Assembly (NCBI GenBank): GCA_963790545.1
Contig: CAWBPA010000020.1
Coordinates: 1 to 64,000, forward strand
Length of the DNA stretch: 64,000 nt
From: DATBJG01 sp963790545
Lineage (GTDB): Bacteria; Acidobacteriota; Vicinamibacteria; Vicinamibacterales; JAMQPK01
Direction of reading: 5' to 3'
Shown: positions 17,252-25,529 of the stretch, piece after piece
Numbering within the stretch: position 1 is the stretch's first letter
Layout: the number at the start of each line of letters is the position of its first letter
Notes under the pieces: generated by a model
What the model saw: the letters and a program-made list of their open reading frames with translations, nothing else
What the model was told of the DNA's origin: nothing
Database searches by the model: none
Translations under genes and position numbers: made by a program

Positions 17252-17674
17252 TCCCCGTGCACGTCGGCGACCGGCCGGCACGACTTCGATCGTGCCTTTC
17301 ATCATAGCCGCGTGCAGGGTGCAGACGTACGTGAAACCGCCAGGTTTTTCCGGAACTTGAACAACGACCGAGGTGCTCTCTTCGTCGTGCACGAGCGGCG
17401 TTTTCACCTTCCAGTCCCTGATGACGAGATCGTGGACGAAACCCCGATCTTTGTTCACCAGGTTGATTCGGATGCGCTCTCCTGCCGTGACCTTGATCAC
17501 CGGATTCGACGACGTCGAGTCGTTGCCGACGTAATACGCCATATTGCGAGCCGTCACCGAGACTTCTCGCTGCGGCTCTGGACCAGTCCCGAACGGTAAC
17601 AATGCGCAGGCGCCGCACGCCAGCACGAATCCGGTCGTCATTGCGATGCGTGTCCGAAAAGTCATGAACATCAT
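17250..17674 (-). CDS. Lipoprotein cupredoxin (plastocyanin-like blue copper protein)
   Basis: A small copper protein of about 140 residues. The signal ends in FVLACGAC, a plausible lipobox, so it is probably anchored in the membrane. Type 1 copper ligands are visible: His in GFVHDLVI and the C-terminal cluster YVCTLHAAMMKG (Cys, His +3, Met +6/7). Such proteins shuttle electrons in the periplasm. The start ATG at 17674 has GGGAG six bases upstream. The frame runs on without a stop into ubiE. A one-base change would end the protein at a TAG near 17232, so read-through is probably an artefact. It follows the ZIP transporter and multicopper oxidase genes and likely shares their operon. Confidence 0.78.
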
Positions 17675-17696
17675 ATCGACTCCCACGAACTCAGAT

Positions 17697-18931
17697 CTAG
17701 CCGATCAACATGCCGGTCGTGTACATCACGACAAACCCGCCAGCAAACCCGCAAGCACGGGCCGCGTCGCCAGGTATCGCGGAAGCGGCTCGTCGCCAGC
17801 CATCTGACCAAGGATCTGCGCCACAACCTGGGCAATCGCTCCGACGCCGAGACCGAGAAACAACAGTGCCCAGATCTGCGAGTACACGAATCCGCCAAGC
17901 CACGCGCCTGCGATGGCCGGGACGCCGCCAAGCAGCCCGAGCTTGGCCAGGGTCCAAATCGGCATTCGCGTTCCGGCGTTCGCTTGCTTCGCAAGCGGTA
18001 CGACAATCGCCAGACCCTCGGTCGTGTTGTGCAGGGCGAAGCCAATGATCAACAAGCTGCCCAAGTGCTGCCTCGCCGAGAGCGAACGCCGCACCAATGG
18101 CCAGACCCTCACCAAAGTTGTGCAGGCCGATCCCGACCGCAATCAACAGCGCCAGAATCCATCCCGCATTTGCCGCGCCGGGCCGACGAGCGTTTCGCCA
18201 GCCACACGCCCAACGCCTCGAGCGCAAGGTACGCGGCAATCGCTGCAAACACGAAGAGCGAGACGCCCTGATACGATGCGGCAATCCGCCGGCCACTTCA
18301 AGCCCCTCCGCGGACGCATCCACCAGCAAGAACAACAACAATCCAACGGTGAGTGCCAATAGAAAATCGAGCCCCTGCTGGCCCAGGCGTCGAACCAGCG
18401 GGTACCACAGCAACCCAATCATCACGGGCACGACGCCCACGTACAACCCGATGAGCGTGAACACGCCGAAATAGCGCCATCCCGGCTTTGGGGTCGGGAC
18501 CGCCACGGCAATCTCGTGCTCGAACACGACGCCTGTGGACGTCAAGACCTTCAACCGGTGCGTCTCACCTTCGACCCATGGATAGGGAATCGCCAGCGTT
18601 GACTGACGCAGATGCGGTACGTCTTCGGCTCAACCGTAAAGTGCCAGTACGCATCGTCCACCTGGACCTGCGCGATCGTCACGGGGTCTGGACCATCGTT
18701 CAGCACAATCGCGGTGATGCCCTGTGGCGTCAACTCGACGCGCTGGAACGTCAGCACCTCGACCGGTGGAACGCCCTCGCCTTTGAGGACATCGGCAGGC
18801 CCCGTCCGGACCACCAGCACGATCAGTCCCGCGAGCAGGACGAGCGGGAGAAGCCCCACGAGCCACAACCGTGATGTGTGCCCGCGGTCGGTCCCCAAGA
18901 CGACGGTCGAATCAGCGCCGCTAGGTCTCAC
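17697..18931 (-). CDS. ZIP-type metal transporter with N-terminal extracytoplasmic domain (multiply frameshifted)
   Basis: About 410 residues. A first hydrophobic helix (LWLVGLLPLVLLAGLIVLVV) is followed by a beta-rich domain of about 110 residues (ITAIVLNDGPDPVTIAQVQV ... LAIPYPWVEGETHRLKVL). A membrane part with eight or so helices follows. Two ZIP signatures are clear: GIGLHNFGEGLAIGAAF and FALHNTTEGLAIVVPL, which carry the His and Glu that bind Zn2+, Fe2+ or Mn2+. The GTG start at 18931 overlaps the multicopper-oxidase stop by 11 bases. At least five single-base breaks (about 18615, 18275, 18190, 18072, 17750) were bridged. Location next to a DtxR regulator and a multicopper oxidase suggests uptake of Fe or Mn. 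Confidence 0.78.
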
Positions 18932-19977
18932 GGCGACCCTCTTCGGCCTGGAACATGCCCATCCACCCCAGCTCGGCAAACTCACTCTGGTGCGCGTGGA
19001 ACATGAACATGCCCGGATAGCGGAACGTCGTTTCGAGAATGGCCCGCTCACCCTGGCAGAGCATGACGGTGTCGGTGTTGTCGTGGGGCACGAGCGACGT
19101 GCCGGTTCGGTACACATCGAAGAACATGCCGTGCAGGTGCAGGCTATTGATCAAATCGAACTCGGTCACGTTGACCAGATAGATTCGGACCGGCCGCCCC
19201 ACCGTCACGCGAATCGGGTCGCTCAGGAAGTAATTGGCAACGGTGTTCACCGCATAGACTTCGTTATCGTTGTCGAAGTTCGTGTCGAACCCGTTCATCA
19301 GCATGATCAGCTCATCAGCCGGTGGTCGACCCTTCTTGGGATCGATGATGAACACGCCGTACAGGCCCTTGTGGATGTGTCGCTTCAACGGCACGGTGTG
19401 GCAGTGGTACAAGTGAAGTCCGAACGGTTCCGCATCGAACTCGTAGACGAACTGCTCACCGGGCAACACCTGGTGCGCGTCAAGCGCGCCATCCATTTCG
19501 GGTGGATGCCATCCGTGGAAGTGCATGGTGTGCGGATGTCTTCCCTGGTTCAGGAACGTGATGCGGATTCGATCGCCTTCCGTGGCCCGAATAGTGGGAC
19601 CCGGCACCTCGCCGTTGTACGTCCAGGCGGGATAGAACAGTCCAGGAGCAATCTCGATCTCACGATCGACCGCAAAAATCTGGTACTCGCGCAGCAGACT
19701 CCCATCCGGGCGCGGCGTTTCGCGATAGAACTTCTGCCGCTCGCTTGGCGGAAGGTGAGCAAAATTCCAGCTTCGCAGGTACGTCATCGGGTTGAACCGG
19801 TCGGCTGCAACACGACCCACCGTGCCCAATGAATGACCGGCGTGCGCCGGGTGGATGGCTCGACGACGATGCCTGGCCTTGCGCCGACGGACGGACAGTG
19901 CGCTGCCACACCGTTCCCCCAATCAAGGACGCGAGACCGGCCAGACGAAGCCACGATCGACGAGAGAACCCGTCCAT
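18921..19977 (-). CDS. Two-domain multicopper oxidase, Tat-exported (frameshifted)
   Basis: About 350 residues. The N-terminus MDGFSRRSWLRLAGLASLIG is a twin-arginine signal. Domain 1 carries HTMHFHG and YHCHTVPLKRHIHKGLYG, with the type 1 copper cysteine. Domain 2 carries HLHGMFFD and MFHAHQSEFAELGWMG, where the usual HCH cysteine is Ala. A T1 site only in domain 1, with His pairs in both, fits the type B two-domain laccase-like oxidases that work as trimers. Likely substrates are metal ions (Cu+, Fe2+, Mn2+) or phenols. The frame shifts near 19850. It is transcribed from a strong promoter overlaid by the shared palindrome and divergent from the DtxR gene. Confidence 0.85.
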
Positions 19978-19993
19978 GCTCTTGAGCACTGAA

Positions 19994-20037
19994 TTTTGAC
20001 CTATCAAAAATATATATGTGTCGTTCTAAAATGTCAA
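19994..20037 (-). promoter_or_regulatory. Multicopper oxidase promoter with DtxR-type operator
   Basis: On the minus strand, TTGACA (20037-20032), a 17-base spacer and TATATT (20014-20009) form a near-ideal sigma-70 promoter. Directly downstream, covering the transcription start, is TTTTGA-CCTA-TCAAAA (19994-20009, plus strand), a perfect 6-bp inverted repeat. The same palindrome, with only the 4-base centre changed, overlies the porin promoter at 23648-23663. The neighbouring DtxR-family protein is the obvious candidate regulator, and repression by metal-bound regulator is expected. Confidence 0.68.
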
Positions 20038-20062
20038 GCTCTGGTAGTCGAAATCTGCTAAA

Positions 20063-20773
20063 ATGAGCAGCTATATGCTCGCTTCGAGCACGGTTGAAAA
20101 CTATCTCAAAGCTATTTTTCTGCACGAGAACGCGCTGGGCGCTGACAAGCTCGTCCCGATGGGCCAGATTGCCAACTCATTGTCCGTGGCCCCTGGCACG
20201 GCCACGACCATGGTCAAGGCGCTGGCCGAGTCCGGATTGGTCGTCTATGAGCCCTATTCGGGTGTGCGCCTGACGCCCGCCGGTACGAAGCTCGCCGCGC
20301 TCGTCCTTCGACGCCATCGGCTTGTGGAGCTGTTCCTCGTCGAAGTCATGGGGATGAGCTGGGCGGAAGTGCATGATGAAGCGGAAAAGCTCGAGCATGT
20401 GGTTTCCGATCGCCTCATCGAGCGTATCGACGAGATGCTCGGCCATCCCACGGCCGATCCACATGGCGATCCCATCCCCGGGCCGGAGGGGACGCTCCGT
20501 GAAGGCGCGCTCGGACCGCACGAGCTCCACACGCTGCTGACATGTCCCCTGAACACGCCCGTGACGGTGGCGCGGATTAGCGATCAGGACGCCGCGTTTC
20601 TGCGGTTCATCGAAACCCATCAATTGAAGCCCGGCCAGGCAATCGAAGTTGAAGCCCGGGACCCGTCGGCCGATGCGGTCCTCATTCGCGCCAAGGACAG
20701 TCGTCAGCTCACCATTGGCACGCGCGCGGCCTCAAAGCTGCTCGTGCAGCTGGTTTCCAAAAAGATCGCGTAG
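20063..20773 (+). CDS. DtxR/MntR-family metal-dependent repressor with C-terminal FeoA-like domain
   Basis: A 236-residue regulator. Residues 8-75 are the winged helix (STVENYLKAIFLHE, MGQIANSLSVAPGTATTMVK). Residues 75-145 are the metal-binding and dimer domain with LRRHRLVELFLVEVMGMSW, WAEVHDEAEKLEHVVSD and HPTADPHGDPIPG, the His/Glu ligand set of IdeR/DtxR. Residues 155-236 are an SH3/FeoA-like domain. The full three-domain length fits IdeR/DtxR rather than the short MntR. It is divergent from the multicopper oxidase gene. No Shine-Dalgarno sequence precedes the ATG at 20063, so leaderless translation or a start at 20075 is possible. Two copies of one palindrome in the region make it a local regulator of Fe or Mn genes. 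Confidence 0.9.
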   Translation: MSSYMLASSTVENYLKAIFLHENALGADKLVPMGQIANSLSVAPGTATTMVKALAESGLVVYEPYSGVRLTPAGTKLAALVLRRHRLVELFLVEVMGMSWAEVHDEAEKLEHVVSDRLIERIDEMLGHPTADPHGDPIPGPEGTLREGALGPHELHTLLTCPLNTPVTVARISDQDAAFLRFIETHQLKPGQAIEVEARDPSADAVLIRAKDSRQLTIGTRAASKLLVQLVSKKIA

Positions 20774-20784
20774 CGGATCGCGGC

Positions 20785-20846
20785 ACGTAGCGCAGGCCTT
20801 CAGGCCTGCCAAAGCCGCGCAGCAGCCCTAAAGGGCTGCGCTAGTA
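20785..20846. repeat. Paired variable-arm palindromes between convergent genes
   Basis: GCAGGCCTTCAGGCCTGC (20792-20809) and GCAGCCCTAAAGGGCTGC (20822-20839) are perfect palindromes flanked by CGTAGC and GCTAGTAC. They lie between the converging DtxR and di-haem oxidoreductase genes and could act as a two-way terminator. Confidence 0.7.
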
Positions 20847-20870
20847 CGATGGGTAAAGTCCGCGTCGTGG

Positions 20871-22048
20871 TCACAGCGATTTCAGAAACGCCATCAGCGC
20901 GGCTCGACCGGCGTCCGAGAGCGTCTGGACACCTTGTCGCGCGAGCGCGGCTTCACGATCGTGGCGTGCGATGGCGTCTTCGATGGTGGCTGCCGATCCG
21001 TCGTGAAGCAGGGGTCGGCGAAAGCGCAGTCCCCACAACGCGGGGGTCCGGATTTCGTCCGGCTCCGCTATTCCCTGACGAATCCCGTCGCCGGTACCAA
21101 TATCGTGGAGCAGAAGATCTGAAAAGAGCGGCACGGGACGACGATTGAACAGCGGGTTCGTGCTTGGACCGGTCACGAGCGTGGGAATGTGACACACGGC
21201 GCACCCGACCGCGTTAAAGACCACCTCGCCCGCCCGTACGGACTCGTCGATGGGCCCCCGCGGCAGTGGCGACAGGAACCGCATGAAGCTGGCGAAGTTA
21301 TCAATCCCTCGTCTCCGTGTCCGCGGATCCGGGATGTCTTCGGGCTCCGGGATCGGATCGCACAGCGTCATCTGACTTGGTGACAAGCCCAGACCCAGCT
21401 CCGTTGGGAAGACATCGTTCGTAATGCCCATCTCGGTCCGGTAAGCCTCCGCCCCAAATGTCAGCAGTGTCGCCTGCTGCCCTTTCCAGCCAAAACGTCC
21501 AATGCGCCGATCGCCAGAAGCCAGATCGGTCACGACGCTCACTCGTCCGCTGACCCCGTCGCGGTTCCGGTCGGGCGGATCTTCCAGGTTCATGAGCGTC
21601 TCGTCCTGAATGGCCTCGACCAGGCCCGCACCAAACAGCGGAATCGGGAGGCGTCGCGCCACGACGTTGTAGTCGGCGGGAATCGCGGGTTGACAGTTGT
21701 GTTCGGGATCGAGAAGAGCTGAATGACCGTCTCACCCGACGAATCGATCGTCTGAATCTGACCGTCCGGCATGCGTCGCGCCGCGCGGACTTCCGCAATG
21801 ATGCCAGAGCCGCCAATGGCCGGCAGGCTGTGGCATACGGCGCAGCTCGTCCCGTTGAACGCAGGACCAAGGCCTTCCTCGGCCGATTCGACTTCAAGAA
21901 AGTCATCCAGACCGAGACGAAATTCTTCGAACTCGACGGGTGTCAGCCCGGGCAGTGGATCACCTGGCTGAAACGGCCGCCCCTGGGCGACCAGAATGGC
22001 GCTCGCCAGGACGCAACCAAGCCATGCCGTGAGAATTCGTCTGATCAT
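20871..22048 (-). CDS. Di-haem oxidoreductase (DUF1111/DHOR family), frameshifted
   Basis: An exported c-type cytochrome of about 392 residues. Signal peptide MIRRILTAWLGCVLASAILVA is followed by two CxxCH haem sites: CAVCHSLPAIGGSG near residue 70 and CAVCHIPTLVTGPS in the C-terminal half. The arrangement GRPFQPGDPLPGLTP, GTSCAVCH, FGAGLVEAI and PALWGLRFRRPLLHDGSA matches the DUF1111 family, distant relatives of MauG and cytochrome c peroxidase with possible peroxidase or thiol oxidase activity. The frame shifts near 21690. It is the last gene of the porin - CuA-cupredoxin - di-haem operon, 10 bases after the cupredoxin gene, so electron exchange between the two is likely. Confidence 0.86.
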
Positions 22049-22058
22049 GTGGGGAGAC

Positions 22059-22439
22059 CTACTCGGACACCACGATCACGCCTCGCATGAAACTGTGACC
22101 GGCCCCACAGAGCTTCGAGCATTCAAAGACGTAGCGGCCGGGCTTTTCAGGCCGGAACATCACGGTCGCCGTCCCCTGCCCGCGCTTCGGGACAATGGTA
22201 TTGATATCGGTGCCCAGGATGCGGAATCCGTGATTGGTATCGTGACTTCGAATTCGCAACTCGATGGTTGCGCCGGCCGCCATGCGCAGCTCCGACGGTG
22301 TGAAGCTGAAGCGCTCGGCGTCAATCTCCATGACCTTGGTTTCGGGGGCTTGCGCACGTCCATGGATCGACCCCGGCGCAAACAGGCAGACCACGACCGC
22401 GAAAGCCAACATGACATCGGCACGTATTGACTTGCCCAT
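22059..22439 (-). CDS. Stand-alone CuA-type cupredoxin
   Basis: An exported protein of 126 residues (signal VMLAFAVVVCLFAPGSIHGRA). The copper site reads NHGFRI then CSKLCGAGHSFM, the complete set of CuA ligands (His, two Cys, His, Met) as in subunit II of haem-copper oxidases, whose own copy in this window reads CSQLCGLGHYRM. There are no membrane helices beyond the signal and no neighbouring oxidase subunit I, so it is an orphan electron-transfer protein. The chosen ATG at 22439 overlaps the porin stop (TGATG). An in-frame ATG at 22451 is an alternative. The di-haem protein encoded next is a natural redox partner. Confidence 0.85.
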   Translation of the reverse strand: MGKSIRADVMLAFAVVVCLFAPGSIHGRAQAPETKVMEIDAERFSFTPSELRMAAGATIELRIRSHDTNHGFRILGTDINTIVPKRGQGTATVMFRPEKPGRYVFECSKLCGAGHSFMRGVIVVSE

Positions 22440-23614
22440 CAGAACCACCATCCCAGTCCAACGTTGAACGAGTGCGGCGCCTTGATGAAGTCGCTCTGAT
22501 TGCGGATCGCCGAGTAGTCGACCTTGATCGCGACATCAGGATCGGGCCAGTAGGTCGCGCCAATCACCAAGCCGTCCCGGTCGAACTCCTTGAGCGGCAC
22601 GTATCCGTCTGGCATCCGATACTGCGTGTCGAAGTTTTCGTAGCGAACGAATCCTCCAACGTCCCCGATTCTGGTACCAGACAGGAAGCGGTAGCCGGAT
22701 TCCAGGTAGAAACCGCGAAGCGACCGCGCGATGTTGGGATTGACCCCAATGCGGCGCGTCATCGCGTCGTTGAGCTCCGCGGCATTGTCGATGAACACCT
22801 GGGCGAACTGGCCGCGCAGCTCCAGACGATCGTCCGGGGCATACCGCGCGTCCGCCTCCGCAACAGCAACCGGCACGTCAAAGCGTGGCCGAAACTCGAA
22901 CCCGGACCGTCCCGCCCAATAGCTGGCGCCGACGGTCAGTCCTCGAAACCCCAGCCACTCGAGCCGCCCGGTCGTCGCCACGCGGCCGATATTGCTCTCT
23001 GCACCTTTCTGTCGACCGCCGCGCAGCCCCTCTTCGGCACTGAACTGAGCGGCATTCAGTGGTGCGGTGAGATACAGGCGGTACCGCCATCCCCGTCCAA
23101 TCTCGCCATGGATCCCGGTACCGACCTCGAACCACGTGGTGGGGATAATCACCGTATCGACGAAGGGCCGCTCGACGCCGTAGTACACCGGTGGCTCGTG
23201 TCGTTCGTTGATGATGCCGACCGGCATCAACAGCATGCCGGCACGCACGTTAAAGCTGCGGGAGAGCAGAAAGTCCATGTAAGCCTGCTCCAGTTCCAGC
23301 TCACCCGCCTCTTCGAGACCCTCGACAAATGCGTGTTCGAGCTCCAGTTCTCCGACAAAGCGAAGGCGATCGCTGAAACCGTGCGTAAACAGCAACACGA
23401 ACCGATGGAAGTCGAGGCGGCCATCCTCGTCTTCTACCTTGTTGTAGTGAAAGTCCATGTACCCCGAAATCGGGCTCGACCGCGGCGCGTTGCTCTCCTG
23501 ATCCTGCTGGGACACGGCCTGGGCGTACCCATTGTTCGAGGTCAGCGACCAGACACTGGCAATAAAGGCAAAAAGGCAGGCCTTTACCAAGGAGACGGCG
23601 TGTTTTTGATGCAT
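22439..23614 (-). CDS. Outer-membrane porin (OprO/OprP-like beta barrel)
   Basis: About 391 residues with a signal peptide (AVSLVKACLFAFIASVW, ending NGYAQ), a short Gln/Ser-rich linker, then alternating strands of a beta barrel (ISGYMDFHYNKVE, FVGELELEHAFVEG, WFEVGTGIHGEIG). It ends FNVGLGWWF, with the C-terminal aromatic residue needed for outer-membrane insertion. The best family match by eye is the phosphate-selective porin O/P group, but the ligand is unknown. The ATG at 23614 was chosen because it begins the signal peptide and lies 14 bases or so after the predicted transcription start. It heads the operon with the CuA cupredoxin and di-haem protein and carries the same palindrome as the multicopper oxidase promoter. 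Confidence 0.82.
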   Translation of the reverse strand: MHQKHAVSLVKACLFAFIASVWSLTSNNGYAQAVSQQDQESNAPRSSPISGYMDFHYNKVEDEDGRLDFHRFVLLFTHGFSDRLRFVGELELEHAFVEGLEEAGELELEQAYMDFLLSRSFNVRAGMLLMPVGIINERHEPPVYYGVERPFVDTVIIPTTWFEVGTGIHGEIGRGWRYRLYLTAPLNAAQFSAEEGLRGGRQKGAESNIGRVATTGRLEWLGFRGLTVGASYWAGRSGFEFRPRFDVPVAVAEADARYAPDDRLELRGQFAQVFIDNAAELNDAMTRRIGVNPNIARSLRGFYLESGYRFLSGTRIGDVGGFVRYENFDTQYRMPDGYVPLKEFDRDGLVIGATYWPDPDVAIKVDYSAIRNQSDFIKAPHSFNVGLGWWF

Positions 23615-23633
23615 AGAAATTGCGCGGCGGCAC

Positions 23634-23663
23634 ATTATACACACGAATTTTGATTAGTCAAAA
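23634..23663 (-). promoter_or_regulatory. Porin operon promoter with shared TTTTGA-N4-TCAAAA operator
   Basis: On the minus strand, TTGACT (23661-23656), a 16-base spacer and consensus TATAAT (23639-23634) form the promoter. The perfect palindrome TTTTGA-TTAG-TCAAAA (23648-23663) covers the -35 box. The arms are identical to those at 19994-20009. The predicted transcript would have a leader of only about 14 bases without a Shine-Dalgarno sequence. Confidence 0.7.
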
Positions 23664-23672
23664 AGATTCAGC

Positions 23673-24314
23673 TCAGACCAGGGCCACGAGCTCGGTGGGT
23701 GTATCGATCATTCGATCTTCAGGCGTGAGCTCATGTGTCGGAATGCTGTCGAAGCCAAACCCGTAACGAGCGAGACAAATGGCGACGCCGGCGGCACGGG
23801 CAGTTTGCAGGTCCACGATGGAATCACCCACCAGCAGGGTCGTCTCGGAGGTGACTGCTGCCTGCGTCATCAACCAGTGAAGGCCCTGGGTGCTGGGCTT
23901 GCGCCCCCATCGGCCATCTCCCGCAACCACCTGATGAAAAAAGGCCAGCAAGCCGGTGCCCTCGAGGATCTGTGTATCGGGTGCCGCGGGTTTGTTGGTG
24001 AGCACCGCCAGTGTGGCTCTCTTTGCGACAGACGCCAGCATCTCGCGGGTTCCAGGATAGGGACGTGTGTGATTCAGAAGTCGTGCATCGTCCTGCGCCA
24101 GAAAGCTCTCAAGCGCGTCGTCGGGGACAGTGGGAAGCCCAGCGGCCGCACACACACGCCGCACAAGCGTGGGAGCGCCGTCTCCCACCATGGTGACAAT
24201 AGAATCGTCTGGTAACTGGGCCGCCCCGTATCGGGTGAGCATCGCGTTCGCACTGTCGGCCAGGTCTCGTCGCGAATCGACAAGAGTGCCGTCCAGATCG
24301 AAGACGATAAGCAA
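23673..24314 (-). CDS. HAD-superfamily phosphatase (Gph-like)
   Basis: A 213-residue haloacid-dehalogenase hydrolase. Motif I FDLDGTLVDS opens the protein, with the nucleophile Asp and acid Asp two residues apart. A four-helix cap (residues 17-85), motif II VLTNKP, motif III Lys in GRKPSTQG and motif IV LLVGDSIVDLQTA follow. Length and cap match phosphoglycolate phosphatase and related broad-range phosphatases. The substrate is not certain. The ATG at 24314 begins directly with the hydrophobic strand before motif I. It lies 29 bases downstream of queD on the same strand, separated by AGAACCC micro-repeats. The gene is intact. Confidence 0.88.
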   Translation of the reverse strand: MLIVFDLDGTLVDSRRDLADSANAMLTRYGAAQLPDDSIVTMVGDGAPTLVRRVCAAAGLPTVPDDALESFLAQDDARLLNHTRPYPGTREMLASVAKRATLAVLTNKPAAPDTQILEGTGLLAFFHQVVAGDGRWGRKPSTQGLHWLMTQAAVTSETTLLVGDSIVDLQTARAAGVAICLARYGFGFDSIPTHELTPEDRMIDTPTELVALV

Positions 24315-24343
24315 GGAACTTTAGAACCCCAGAACCCTGAACC

Positions 24344-24751
24344 CTAGTTCCCTGTGTACGTCGCAAACGAAGTGGGGGTCTCCCAGACGGTCACCCGAAC
24401 GACCGGCAGCCCTTGGGTTCTCGCGTAGTCATGCAGAAGCTTGGCGATGTGCTCGACCGTCGGGTTGCTCTTGGTACGGAAGACGGGCTCACCAAGGGCT
24501 TCGAGAGACTTCACCAAGGGATCGTCCTCCCGGAGGATCATCCTGTGATCCAGTTCACGGTCGACCCAGCCTTTCACAATCCGCTTGATGTCGCTGAAGT
24601 CACAGACCATGTTGCGAGCGTCGAGGGCGTCGTTCCGCACCTCGATTTCAGCGACCGCGTTGTGTCCATGCGGGTGCTTGCAGATGCCGTCATAGTCCAG
24701 CAGTCGATGGCCGTAGCAGAACTCGATGCGCTTGGTCACGGAGTACATTGC
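24344..24751 (-). CDS. queD: 6-carboxy-5,6,7,8-tetrahydropterin synthase QueD
   Basis: A 135-residue PTPS-fold enzyme of the queuosine/7-deazaguanine pathway. Zinc histidines are in CYGHRLLDY and HPHGHNAVAE, with a catalytic cysteine in GICKHPHGH. DFSDIKRIVKGWVDRELDHRMIL and PTVEHIAKLLH are also diagnostic. It converts dihydroneopterin triphosphate to carboxytetrahydropterin. The start MYSVTKRIEF at 24751 was chosen. A longer in-frame reading adds FTENCQLITEN, which is just the translation of a TCAGTTATCAGTTGACAG micro-repeat and should be discarded. It is divergent from queC, the next enzyme but one in the pathway. Confidence 0.93.
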   Translation of the reverse strand, partial: AMYSVTKRIEFCYGHRLLDYDGICKHPHGHNAVAEIEVRNDALDARNMVCDFSDIKRIVKGWVDRELDHRMILREDDPLVKSLEALGEPVFRTKSNPTVEHIAKLLHDYARTQGLPVVRVTVWETPTSFATYTGN

Positions 24752-24762
24752 GGCTACTCTAA

Positions 24763-24832
24763 ATGAGTTTTCAGTTATCAGTTGACAGTTTTCAGTGAAA
24801 ATTGAGTAGCGCGGACCCTTTAGGGTCCGCAT
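24763..24832. repeat. Micro-repeat plus variable-arm palindrome between queD and queC
   Basis: TTTTCAGTTATCAGTTGACAG and TTTTCAGTG (24766-24797) are followed by GTAGC and the perfect palindrome GCGGACCCTTTAGGGTCCGC (24811-24830). No riboswitch-sized space remains between the divergent genes. Confidence 0.6.
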
Positions 24833-24849
24833 CGCTTGCGTGACAGCTC

Positions 24850-25521
24850 ATGCTTACTGAAACAGTCGTTCTGCTGTCGGGAGGGCTGGACAGCGCCGTG
24901 CTACTGGCCCACGAACTTCGCGAGCGAACCGTGCAACCCGTCTATGTCAGCACCGGGCTCGCCTGGGAAGTCGACGAGCGGTCCATGGTGGAGCGGCTTC
25001 TCGCTGCACCACGGTTCGCCGAAGGCGTCCGCCCGGTGGCCCAGCTCGAGGTCAGCGTCCGTGATGTCTATGCTCCTTCCCACTGGGCCATCCTTGGAAC
25101 CCCGCCGGCATATGACACACCGGACGAGGACGTGTACCTGCACGGGCGAAACGTTCTCCTTCTATCGAAGGCCGCAATCTTCTGCACGACGCGACGGATC
25201 TCGCGACTCGCGCTTGCACCGCTGGCGGGCAACCCGTTCCCCGACGCGACACCGGATTTCTTCGAAGCGATGGCGAGTGCGCTTTCTCTCGGACTCGATC
25301 ACCCCATCGAGATTGCCACGCCCTTTGCACAATTATACAAGCCCGATGTCGTGAAGTTAGGCGTCGAACTGGGAGTCCCGCTCGATCTCACGTTGTCCTG
25401 TATGAGCCCTATCAATCGACAACACTGCGGCCAATGCAGCAAGTGTCGTGAGCGCCACGATGCGTTCAACGATGCGGGGATTGCCGATCGGACGCACTAC
25501 GTCAATCCACCCCCACGATAA
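24850..25521 (+). CDS. queC: 7-cyano-7-deazaguanine synthase QueC
   Basis: A 223-residue ATP-dependent PP-loop enzyme that makes preQ0 from carboxydeazaguanine and ammonia. The PP-loop VVLLSGGLDSAVLLA is at residues 6-20, GRNVLLLSKAAIF is in the middle, and the zinc-binding C-terminus has CMSPINRQHCGQCSKCRER (four cysteines). The protein is slightly short of E. coli QueC but all motifs are present. Together with queD on the opposite strand it indicates queuosine or deazapurine synthesis. queE and queF are not in the window. An inverted repeat lies just after the stop. The gene is intact. Confidence 0.93.
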   Translation: MLTETVVLLSGGLDSAVLLAHELRERTVQPVYVSTGLAWEVDERSMVERLLAAPRFAEGVRPVAQLEVSVRDVYAPSHWAILGTPPAYDTPDEDVYLHGRNVLLLSKAAIFCTTRRISRLALAPLAGNPFPDATPDFFEAMASALSLGLDHPIEIATPFAQLYKPDVVKLGVELGVPLDLTLSCMSPINRQHCGQCSKCRERHDAFNDAGIADRTHYVNPPPR

Positions 25522-25529
25522 GCACCTTT

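Noticed and set aside
20063..20075. Plus-strand -35/-10 pair for the DtxR gene (TTGACC at 19996)
   Set aside because: No acceptable -10 lies at 16-18 bases; only the minus-strand promoter is convincing.
24620..24832. Extended N-terminus for QueD and a possible preQ1 riboswitch between queD and queC
   Set aside because: The extension is translated micro-repeat, and the remaining space holds only a micro-repeat and a palindrome, with no preQ1 aptamer consensus.
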